In this document: piece after piece, positions 45,887 to 55,383 of the stretch
How positions within the stretch are numbered: the stretch's first letter is position 1
Layout: the number at the start of each line of letters is the position of its first letter
Origin: Gigaspora rosea
Lineage: Eukaryota; Glomeromycota; Glomeromycetes; Diversisporales; Gigasporaceae
Assembly: GCA_003550325.1 (NCBI GenBank)
Contig: QKWP01000242.1
Coordinates: forward strand, 153,354-217,353
Length of the DNA: 64,000 bases
Direction of reading: 5' to 3'
Made by a program: the position numbers and the translations under genes
The notes under the pieces: model-generated
What the model was told of the DNA's origin: nothing
The model's database searches: none
What the model saw: only the letters and a program-made list of their open reading frames with translations

Positions 45887-46910
45887 TAGGGATGTTATCG
45901 TGCTTGCAGAAACTCAGTCCGATCCTTTTTGGAATCGAACCCAATGGAACTCGAGTTTTTGCGATAACATGGTTTTTATTATTAAATCATGCTCCAAACG
46001 AGTTTTAAATAGATCGGGTGAGCAATATTGATTTGCAATAAACTTTAGATATCATTATGACGAACAAAAATAAATTTTTTATGTTTTTTTTTTTTTTAAT
46101 TAAAAGTTAATTTAATGTGCGTGATATGAAAAACAAAAAATTAATATCATTATGACGAAGAAAACTCAATTTTCTTTGACTTTTTTTTTTAATTAAAAGT
46201 TAATTTAATGTGACGTGATATGATGATATGATGACAATTAATCATTATAATTTTTTTTTTTACATATTTCATTTTTACTTGAATTTCACTATTCGATGGA
46301 CGAAGACAATACATTTGAAGAACTTATCGATTCAATTGAACCTACCTCTTCAGGTTCGATGTCTCAAAATGCACTTGAACCTGGAACGCTTATAGAAATA
46401 ACAAACCATCCTCCAAAGAGATCAAAAAAAAGGACTCTTTCTGGAATAAACTTACTAAAGTCGGTGATAAACGGCATTACAACTTTGCAATAAACCTTAT
46501 TCATGGGAAATGGGTCTCTCTACTATTAAATCTTATTTTAAAAATAACCATTTAGAGAGGTGGAATGAAATTATGGTAGCCGTTAAGGCAAATGTTGAAC
46601 TTACAGTACTGATAAGATCTTACAAATAAGCCAGTATCTCTAAAATGGATTATCACAGACCAGCAGGCTTTTTCTCTTGTTGAAAATAATGATTTTCGAC
46701 AATTCAATAATATTATAATGCAAAATTTATGTATTTGCTTTAATAAAAAGTAATAGCGATAGTAGGTTTTACTATACTGCTCATGCAAGCATAATTATTC
46801 ATTTATATAAACTGAGTTCGAGAATCGGTTTTTATGTATATATGCTCCGAACAGTGTTCCGACGGGTTTTTAAACACAAGTTAACTGGTTGGAGCAGGAT
46901 AACATCCCTA
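45887..46910 (+). mobile_element. hAT element (duplicate of 34807-35799)
   Basis: Same ends (TAGGGATGTTATCG, ATAACATCCCTA) and same target octamer (ATGTGAAT at 45879-45886; ATGTGGAT, one change, at 46911-46918). The transposase N-terminus is better preserved: 46296-46493 encodes MDEDNTFEELIDSIEPTSSG followed by SMSQNALEPGTLIEITNHPP and a basic KRSKKRT stretch. Further on are TIKSYFKNNHLERWNEIM and ITDQQAFSLVENNDFRQF in other frames. There is no catalytic core, so it is non-autonomous. Confidence 0.85.
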
Positions 46911-46918
46911 ATGTGGAT

Positions 46919-47749
46919 GCCGGAAAATGAAAGATGTAGGATTATTCAAAACATGACCACTAGGGGGTTTTAAATCAACATAATAAAAACGTATTTAAAA
47001 ATTCCAACTTATTTCCGAAATGCACAGTTTATTTGAACTCCTCACTTAACACAAAAATCAAGTTTTATTGGTTTCTTAATACCTTTAAATTAATTAAGTT
47101 GGAGTTATCGAGTACTATACTTATGATTATCCACATGTTGGCGGATTTACAGAATTAGACCCAAAACTTTCATATAATTTTATAAGTTAACCATCTTATC
47201 TCTCTAAGATATATAACATTTGCGTGATTGGCTAATTGATGTAGATCTAAACGTGTTTAAAAATTCTTTCGATACGCGAAATACGCAAAAAATGAACTAA
47301 ATCAAAGCAATTTAATACTAAAGTAATTTTATTCTATTTTTCAACCATTAGATTTGATTGAAACGCGTTACATCTAACATGTTACTATTCTATAGTCTAT
47401 ACTACTGTAATTAAATCACACCATCGTATTTATTAAACTACATATTAAAGATAATTTCTTTTTTGTTTGATATATAATACGTATATGTGTCGTGGTTTGG
47501 GTAAAATAAATCATATTAAAGTATTTATATTGTGTTGCCTGTTGAATAAATGTATACTGTACAAATTCATCTATAAATTCATATATGAGATAACCTTTTA
47601 AAAACTCCGATCAAATATGACCCTAACTATTTTTGATTACTGTAATTAGTTTGAACATCCTAATCCTATAACTTTGGCTGTAGTTGATTGTACGTTTTTT
47701 ATGATTTAGAAAGCTTGCATCATTCTTAGCATAACGAGTTGGCAATAAA

Positions 47750-47797
<48 letters not shown>

Positions 47798-48398
47798 CAA
47801 GAATATTAGAATATTATTATTCTCGCTTTTGAATAATTATGATTTTCGGCAACTATGTGTTTGATTACCCTATATCTTCTCATAGATGATGTTATTGCTA
47901 ATATTGATATGCATACAGTACTGTATTCAAATCTCACATTTAAGTCATGAATAAAACTAAGTTGTATTGCACTTCAAGCCAGTCATGACGATAAACAATG
48001 TAAAAGGATTCTTTTATAAACTACATGAAAGAACTTCTTTGATATATAAGAAAAAAATATAATCTGTAAATACTATTTGTCGTAAAAGAAGCTGAAAATT
48101 TTAAAAATTTTAATTCAAATTTTTTTGGGCACAGTTGTTTTTTTAATATTATAGTTAGTTTAGGATTTAAGGTTAGTTTTGATAATGAAATATTATAAGT
48201 AGATTTTAATAAGATTTGTATTTTTAAATCGTGGTACTTGATTTCCAGCGCCAACCGTTTCTATCTTCAACTGCTACAATAACAAATTTGTTTTTCAGTT
48301 TTATAATTGTAATTTTCAGAATATAGCTTCTGTGAATATTAATTTTGATTAAAAAAAATCTAATTTAAATAAATAAATTATTTCAGTACTGAATAAAT
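46919..48398. repeat. Downstream flank of BTB unit III
   Basis: Copy of 35880-37240. The T-run/A-run tract at 47752-47798 is at its longest here. Non-coding; the open frame 48021-48254 is unsupported. Confidence 0.6.
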
Positions 48399-48703
48399 GG
48401 GTTCGTATTATTTCGCCGACAATCACTTCACCGACATAACATTTTACCGACAAATACTCACCGACAAGTTCATTTTACCGACATTATGTTTCACCGAAGT
48501 TCATTTCACCGACAAGTTTTTTTTCAAAATTTAGCCCTAATTCTACCTAATTCTACCCTGACCCTGACGACAATGACCAGAATTACTTTGTCGGTAAAAT
48601 GAGCTTCGGTGAAATAAACTGTCGGTAAAATGAACGTTTCGGTGAATAATTGTCGGTGAAATGTTATGTCGGTGAAGTGATTGTCGATTAATTGATTGCC
48701 ACC
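48399..48703. mobile_element. 305-bp foldback MITE with ACCGACA repeats, 9-10-bp TSD
   Basis: Direct repeats CTGAATAAAT flank it (48389-48398 and 48704-48713), while sister units show a single copy. The ends are GGGT...ACCC with long inverted arms: 'gacaatcacttcaccgacat' at the left and its complement 'atgtcggtgaagtgattgtc' at the right. Between are many 'accgaca' and 'tgtcggt' words. The 9-10-bp duplication suggests a Mutator-like superfamily (inference). Non-coding. Confidence 0.85.
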
Positions 48704-48750
48704 CTGAATAAATCTTTGTATATTATGTGCTCTTTTAATAGTAAAGCAAC

Positions 48751-49705
48751 TAGGGATGTTACGGTCCGGCAAGGACCGCGGTCTGAACCAGTCTTTTGAA
48801 CCGGTCTAAGCGGTCCACGGTCCATAAATTGGGACCAGTCCAGATCGGTCCGTCCATAATAAATTCTGCGATTATATAATTTAATATATATTTTATGTAT
48901 TACTTTAAATACATAACTATGCGATTGAGGCTAAATCAAACTTGTTCTAAAATAATATTGCAAGCACATTCTTCAGTCGAAATCGATTTACTGAAATTGG
49001 TTTTCGTGTATAACCTTTAATTGCTAAAAATTGAATTAAGGTTAAAAAATTTACTGGTTCCTGACAACCCAAACAGGATAATTTCTATATCCGGTTCTGC
49101 TTTACGATTATCTTTTTATTACATTTTTATTTATATAAAATATCATATTATCGTTAGAATATAGTTCATTCGAAATCTCAATACAATTTTTTTTTGAGTA
49201 AATCGAATTATATATATTTTTTTATTTTATTAAAATTCATAAAACAAGAATGTAAATGAAACCAAAAATCAAATACATTTCTTTAATAAAATAAAGAACC
49301 TTACTGCTATTTCGCGTTTTATACATCATTGGATATTACGTTATAAATCCCATGATTAAATTCCCAAATGTCGAATTTCTCATTAAAGCAACTGGTTTGA
49401 ATCTAAAAAAAATTTTTAGCAAGAAAAAGGATCTATTATCCAATATAAGTTAGTAACCAAAACCTCATGAATAGTAGCACGGTATAAAGTTTTTTAAAAC
49501 CATAGTGCATACACTAATAAGCCAATTTGAAATATGATAGTCAAAATTCTTCATTTCTATTGGCTGCAGGTAGACCGGTCCTTGAACCGGACCAAACTAG
49601 GACCGGTCCATGGGCCGGTTATGAAATTTGGTCTGGTTTGTGGTCCGCTGCTCGGACCCGGTCTTTTGAACCGAGACCAGACCAGGACGGACCGTAACAT
49701 CCCTA
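48751..49705. mobile_element. Non-autonomous hAT element next to the BTB stop codon, 8-bp TSD
   Basis: The ends are TAGGGATGTTACGGTCCG and CGGACCGTAACATCCCTA (18-bp perfect TIRs), flanked by AAAGCAAC at 48743-48750 and 49706-49713. Sister units have a single AAAGCAA site. The subterminal regions are dense in GGACCGGTCC words in both orientations. It ends 13 bases before the stop codon of intact BTB copy 4, so it must lie in or at the 3' UTR of that gene. No transposase. Confidence 0.93.
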
Positions 49706-49718
49706 AAAGCAACATCCT

Positions 49719-51239
49719 TTATTTAAAATTTTTATAAATATTTCCAAATGAAAGAGAGATAGATACATATATTTGCGAATAAGTTGAACTGAATTCCCAA
49801 TTTAGCTCTAAATCAGAAAATTTTTTAACTAAATGATTTCTAATTTGTGTTTGCATATTATTTAAAGTTTGAAACATGTAAAGGCCCTCAAATTTAGGTA
49901 AACAACATTTTTGTAAACTTTTTTCATGATAACATCCATTATCTGTCTCAACTATACGAGTCGCACCACTACGTCTAATTTCAATTGTAATAATATTTCT
50001 AAGATCATTACAACAATAAATAATCAATTCTTCAAAGGCCAAAATAAGGGTATTAAAATTATTTCTAATAGTTTCTAAAGCTGATGAACAAATTACTGTC
50101 GATTTATTAAAAGGAATATGAAAGTAATTAAATTCTTCTTCAAGTTGTTTATAAGTAACTTTTCCAGATTCATTGGGAAATGTAATCTTTCCAGTTCGAT
50201 AAAATTCCATGATATAATAAAATGCTTCACTATTACGATCAAAAAAATATTCGTTTCCATTAATTGGATGTCGCATGTTTTTATTTCGATCTTGGAACAT
50301 CGTTCCAAGTAAAGTTTCTGGTTGCGCTGTGAGTATTGATTGAAAGGTTTCATACTAGATAATAATAATAATATAATAATAATAATAAGTGCATATATAT
50401 GCATAAAAAGTAATTAAAAAACTCTTTATTATACTTTATATACCTTTTTGCCTCCGATATTTAAAATAATCTTTTCTTCAGATATGTTGATTGGGTCTTG
50501 AATAAATGTGTTGTGAGATTGAACGCTCCCAGATTCTAAAAGTTTTTCGACTGGTGAAGAAATACTGATATTGATCTTAAACCAACTATTATTGTTATCA
50601 TACTTTTTTTGACATTCCCACTTTAGGTTTAATTCAGAAAACGTTTCAACCAAATGCTTTTCAATCTGTTCTTTCATATTAGTCAAGATAACATATTCTT
50701 TATAGTCGTCTGGTCCATTTTTATCACTAATTGATAAAGAAATTTTATTGTTAAAGCTTATGTAATTACTAATGATTGATTGTTCAAGGTTTGAAATGTA
50801 TTGATCAATTGAATTTTTAGCAATTTGAGAAGCTAATGGAGAAAATAATTTCGATTTGTTAATTTGAAAATAATCAAGTTCTTCTTCGAGGTGTCGATAA
50901 GTGATTTGTGATCCTAGATGCTCATTCCATAAAGGCATAGTAGGGAATAAAAGCTTTCCAGTTCGATAAAACTCCATTATATAGTGAAATAATTCACCAT
51001 TACGGTTAAAACAATATTCATTTCCATTAACTGAATTTTTAATGCATTCATTTTGATCTCGAAACATTATTCCAAGTAATGTTTCCGGTTGAGATGTGAG
51101 TGTTGACCGAAAAGTTTCATACTGCATATAAAAAAAAAAAAATACAGAATATATAAGTAAAAAATAACTTAACATTTACTAATACATATTATTATACCTT
51201 TATGCCTCCAATATTTAATATAATCCTTTCTTCCGGCAT
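49719..51239 (-). CDS. Double-BTB (T1-type) protein, intact copy 4
   Basis: Exon 1 51198-51239, exon 2 50444-51121 and exon 3 49719-50354 join in phase 0 to give 14+226+211 = 451 residues. Introns are 76 bp (GTATAA...GCAG) and 89 bp (GTATAT...CTAG). Residues 1-14 are MPEERIILNIGGIK, completing the first BTB with YETFRSTLTSQPETLLGIMF, NGNEYCFNRNGE and YIMEFYRTGKLLFP. A ~120-residue tail follows (EQIEKHLVETFSELNLKW, then NISISSPVEKLLESGSVQS). EEKIILNIGGKK|YETFQSILTAQPETLLG opens the second BTB (NEYFFDRNSEAFYYIMEFYR), followed by a homologous tail (RNHLVKKFSDLELNWEF, VSISLSFGNIYKNFK). Known: T1/KCTD-type BTB domains form oligomers and often recruit cullin-3. The role here is unknown. No transmembrane segment, so not a channel. 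Start chosen at the ATG because an upstream in-frame stop precedes it in the sister copy. Confidence 0.88.
50355..50443 (-). other. Second intron with (TAA)n microsatellite
   Basis: 89 bases between GGKK and YETF. On the plus strand it holds 'ataataataataataagtgc' and the palindrome 'gcatatatatgcat'. The same microsatellite and palindrome occupy the matching intron at 32806-32884, 37926-38002 and 53954-54036 with different repeat numbers. Confidence 0.8.
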
Positions 51240-51279
51240 GTTAAGTGGGATTTGGGATACAATATCGAAATGTGAAACA

Positions 51280-51310
51280 AATATATCAGTGTAAGGTACG
51301 TACTTTTAAC
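51280..51310. promoter_or_regulatory. Conserved GTAC(G)GTACGTAC block 5' of the BTB genes
   Basis: 'aaggtacgtacttttaacct' lies ~55-65 bases upstream of the BTB ATG (minus-strand gene). Equivalent 'gtac(g)gtacgtac' words occur at 33734-33748, 38857-38870 and 40324-40337, followed by 'ttttccctttt(g/t)tg'. Such conservation in otherwise drifting flanks, and its short distance to the start codon, suggest a promoter or 5'-UTR element. No experimental motif is recognised. Confidence 0.4.
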
Positions 51311-51366
51311 CTTTTTTCCCTTTTGTGTAACAATAAACGTTTGTACCTATATTTATACGATTTTTA

Positions 51367-51591
51367 CAGTGCTGTCCCCAAATTTCCGGGTCGGCGTTAA
51401 CCCTAGTTGTTAGCAGGTTCTATAGCAAAATTATCAACTGGGCATTTTTTTACTTAATGAATGGATATGATTTATTAGTAAATTTTTTTATGATCTTGAT
51501 CTTGGGACAAAAATTGATCAATTCCGATCCAGCTGACCATGATTCCGATGCGCTACGACGTATCCCGACCCGGAATTTTGGGACCCCCCTG
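51367..51591. mobile_element. 225-bp Tc1/mariner-like MITE with TA target site
   Basis: The left end CAGTGCTGTCCCCAAATTTC and the complement of the right end CAGGGGGGTCCCAAAATTCC form TIRs. Both continue CGGGTCGG. TA dinucleotides flank (51365-51366, 51592-51593). A CAGTG start with TA duplication is typical of Tc1/mariner. An inverted, truncated relative lies at 39042-39220. Non-coding. Confidence 0.75.
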
Positions 51592-51593
51592 TA

Positions 51594-53317
51594 TGAATTA
51601 TATTCATACACCCTTAAATGAATGTGTGATTACAATAATGAATTTTTAGTCAGAATTAATTCTACTCGATTTTAATCTTTTTATTTTTGGAAAAGTATTT
51701 TTCACTTGTTTTTCATAACTTTATAATATCATTACTATTTTTAAATATTCACATTTAAATTGCGTTATGTGAAATTTTTACTGTTCAGAATACAGTTTTT
51801 TTTTTACCAGACATGAATATAAACATACTTTCTATTTATTAAACATAATTAGATTTGAATACAATATATAATTAAGTGCGATATATTAAGTTATAAATGT
51901 GTGTGCCCTATGACTTTGTTTTTATCGAGAAACCGTAAATGATCGCTATTTAATATTAAAGGAAATAGGCATTACGGTCATGAACTTCAAAGTATTTCAG
52001 AAAATTCAGAAAACGGTTATGCGTACATTCAGCAATGGAATTTTAAGTTTAGATGAGATACATCCCATCCCAGAAGGATCGTGTACCAGGAACGTAAGCA
52101 TGCTTGCATATTGGCGTGTAAACAAAAATCTTACATTTGATTGGGTGTCACAAATCTATGAATTCACATGTTAATGCGCCTGTGCATACCGCAAATTTCC
52201 GTCAATTATAATTACATCTAAAAACGTATGATAAAGTATTTTTCAATTTAGATGAATTTTTTTTAAAAAAAAGTTTTGCTTTGAAATTTTTTATTTTTTT
52301 CTTTTCAATTGCTTAATTAGTCATTCATTTTTTTCGCTTCAAACCTTTGTAAAAATTGTTGACAACTACATGTACAAATTCATATATAAATTCATATGTG
52401 AAATAACCCTTTAAAAAATCCGATCATATATGACCCTAACTATGTTTTGATTAATTAGTTTATTGAACACCCTAATCCTATGGTAACTTTGGCTGTAGTT
52501 GATTATACATTTTAGGAGGTTTACAACATTCTTGGCGTAATGAGCTGGAAATAAAATATATTTATGTTTTTTCAATAAATAAATACTTTTTTTTTCTTTC
52601 TTTTTTTTTTTTTTAAAAAAAAAGAATTTTATTATTCTAGCATTTGAATAATTATTATTTTCGGCAACTATGTATTTGATTAACTTACATCCTTCTCATA
52701 GATGATGTTATTGTCAATAAATTTATAATTGATTCTAATATTGATATGCATACAGTACTGTATTCAAATCTCACATTTATTTAAATCATGAATAAAACTA
52801 AATTGTACTGCATTTCAAGCCGGTCATGACGATAAACAATGTAAAAGGATTCTTTTATAAACTACGTGAAAGAACTTCTTTGATAAGTATGAGAAAAAAA
52901 AAATATAATCTGTAAATACTAATTGTCATAAAAAAGCTGAAATTTTTAAAAATTTTAATAAAATATTTTAAACTTTTTTGATATTGATTTTTTTTTTAAT
53001 ATTATAATTAGATTAGAATTGCATGTTAGTTTTGATAATGAAATAGTATAAGCAGATTTTAGTAAGATTTGTATTTTTAAATCGTGGCACTTGATTTCCA
53101 GCTCCAACCGTTTCTATATTCAACCACGACAATAACAAGTTTATTTTTCAGTTTTATAATTTTTAATTTTCAGCATATGGCTTTTGAGAATATTAATGCT
53201 GATTATGTATTAAACCAATTCAATTTAAAAAATCTAATGTAAATAATTAAATTTTTTCAGCCTTGAATGAATCTTTGTATATTATTATGTGTTCTTTTGA
53301 TAGTAAAGCAACATCTT
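51594..53317. repeat. Upstream flank of unit III joined to downstream flank of unit IV
   Basis: 51600-52350 is a shortened copy of the upstream flank. It lacks the hAT insertion site, because sequence jumps at ~52365 ('gttgacaactacatgtacaa') directly into downstream-flank text found at 36430. Thereafter it follows the usual flank up to the next stop codon. No gene; the open frame 51980-52174 is not conserved. Confidence 0.6.
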
Positions 53318-54844
53318 TCATTTAAAATTTTTATAAATATTTCCAAATGAAAGAGAAATAGATATATGTATTTGCGAATTATATAAACTGAATCTCCAAT
53401 TTATCTCTAAATCAGAAAACTTTTTAACTAAGTGATCACTAATATGCGTTTGCATATTATTTAAAGTGTGATACATGTAACGGTTCTTAAATTTAGGTAA
53501 GCAATATTTTCGTAAATTTTCTTCATCATACCATCTATTATTCGACGGAACTATACGAATCTCACCATTACATCCAATTTCAATTCTAATATTATTTCTA
53601 AGATTATCACAACAATAAATAATCAATTTTTCAAAGGTCAAAATTAGGGTGTTAATATTATTTCTAATAGTTTCTAAAGCTGATGAACAAATTACTGTCG
53701 ATTTATTAAAAGGAATTTGAAAGTAATTAAATTCTTCTTCAAGTTGTTTATAAGTAACTTTTCTAGATTCATAGGGAAATGTAATATTTCCAGTTCGATA
53801 AAATTCCATGATATAATAAAATGCTTCACTATTACGATCAAAAAAATATTCGTTTCCATTAATCGGATGACGCATGCTTTTATTTCGATCTTGGAACATC
53901 GTTCCAAGTAAAGTTTCTGGTTGTGCTGTGAGTGTTGATTGAAAGGTTTCATACTAGATGATAATAATTATAATAATAATAATAAATGCATATATGCATA
54001 AAAAGTAATTAAAAAATTTTATTATACTATATATACTTTTTTGCCTCCGATATTTAAAATAATCTTTTCTTCTGATTTGTTGATTGGGTCTTGAATAAAT
54101 GTGATGCGTGATTGGACGCTCCCAGATTCTAATAGCTTTTCAATTGGAGAAGAAATACTGATATTGACCTCAAAGAATGAACAATGATTTATGTTATCAT
54201 ACTTTTGTTGACATTCCCACTTTAGGTTTAATTCAAAAAACGTTTCAACTAATTGCTTTTCAATCTTTTCTTTCATATGAGTCAAGATGTCATATGCCTT
54301 ATAGTCGCAAACCGAATTCCCTGATCGATTTATATCACTAATTGATAAAGAAATTTTATTGTTAAAGCTTATGTAATTACTGATGATTGATTGTTCAAGG
54401 CTTGAAATGTATCGATCAATAGAATTTTTAGCAATTTGAGAAGCTAATGAAGAAAATAATTTCGATTTGTTAATTTGAAAATAATCAAGTTCTTCTTCAA
54501 AGTGTTGATAAGTGATTTGATCCTCATGCCATAAATACATAGTAGGGAATAAAAGCTTTCCAGTTCGATAAAATTCCATTATATAGCAAAATAATTCACC
54601 ATTACGGTTAAAAAAATATTCATTTCCATTGACTGAATTTTTAATGCATTCATTTTGATCTTGAAATATTGTTCCAAGTAATGTTTCTGGCTGAGATGTG
54701 AGTGTTGACCGAAAAGTTTCATACTGCATATAAAAAAAGTGCAGAATGTAAGTAAAAAAATAACTTAACATTTACTACGTATCTGGTATTATATTATTAT
54801 ACCTTTATGCCTCCAATATTTAATATAATCTTTTCTTCCGGCAT
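53318..54844 (-). CDS. Double-BTB (T1-type) protein, intact copy 5
   Basis: Exon 1 54803-54844, exon 2 54037-54723 and exon 3 53318-53953 join in phase 0 to give 14+229+211 = 454 residues. First module: MPEEKIILNIGGIK|YETFRSTLTSQPETLLGTIF, NGNEYFFNRNGELFCYIMEF, a helical stretch SLASQIAKNSIDRYIS, then the tail with EKQLVETFFELNLKWECQQK and ISISSPIEKLLESGSVQS. Second module: SEEKIILNIGGKK|YETFQSTLTAQPETLLGTMF, GNEYFFDRNSEAFYYIMEFY, LEKLIIYCC, then SDHLVKKFSDLEINWRF and ISISLSFGNIYKNFK. Both introns sit at the same point of each BTB. It differs from copy 4 at many residues in the tails while the BTB cores are nearly constant. An in-frame TGA precedes the chosen ATG. No signal peptide or membrane segment is seen. 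Function unknown; oligomeric adaptor by family analogy. Confidence 0.88.
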
Positions 54845-54892
54845 GTTAAGTGGGATTTGGGATACGATATCGAAATGTGAAGCAAATATATC

Positions 54893-55252
54893 GGTAACTC
54901 AATTAAGTAAATCAAAACTATGTTAGCTAGTTGATCGTTTTATTTTGGTCAAATTTTTATCAGTAAAATTAAAATGATCGATCGACTGATTTATAACCCT
55001 ACAATAGTCACACTAGGGTTATTATCGCGAGGATAACCTGATTTGAGGCTTATATGAAATTGAGGCTTATATTTAGAATGGATCGCTCAATAGTAATATG
55101 AATAATGCGAAAATTAAATTATTTATTTAATATATGTAATAATGCGATAATTAAATTGATTTTTATTTGTGGAACGTGAAAAATATCAAATTAAATAGTT
55201 TGCTCACATAGGTTCGCATAGGTTTGATTTACTTAGTTGAGTTACCACCCTA
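54893..55252. mobile_element. GGTAACTCAA-type MITE upstream of BTB copy 5
   Basis: Left 'ggtaactcaattaagtaaat' and right 'acttagttgagttaccaccc' plus TA are inverted repeats. GTACGTAC follows the right end (55253-55260). The left end has lost its TAGGGT and the left GTACGTAC. At ~360 bases it is longer than the copy at 40340. It starts ~50 bases upstream of the ATG of BTB copy 5, replacing the conserved GTAC block position. Confidence 0.65.
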
Positions 55253-55383
55253 GTACGTACTTTTTTCCCTTTGGTGTAACAATAGTGGTTGTCATACACA
55301 CTTAGATATTTCTCTCAATTTTGATCTTTTTATTTTTGGAAAAGTAATTTTCACTTGTTCCTCATAACTTTATAATAACACTA

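Larger units (their letters stand above)
30430..55380. repeat. Tandem segmental array of the double-BTB unit
   Basis: Three kinds of block recur in order: downstream flank, gene (minus strand), upstream flank. Downstream flanks start 'attccaacttatttt' at about 30432, 35891 and 47003, and partially at 52370. Genes are at 32170, 37291, 39485 (truncated), 49719 and 53318. Upstream flanks run 33680-35870, 38803-39484 (short), 40271-46990, 51240-52350 and 54845-55380. The spacing suggests an ancestral unit of ~5.4 kb, enlarged by insertions in some copies and trimmed in others. All genes share one orientation, as expected for tandem duplication by unequal exchange. Confidence 0.88.

Noticed and set aside
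49719-50300. A separate 193-residue single-BTB gene starting MFQDRNK
   Set aside because: The preceding 54 bases encode YETFQSILTAQPETLLGT after a proper 3' splice site, and the matching NIGGKK ends the previous exon, so it is exon 3 of a larger gene.
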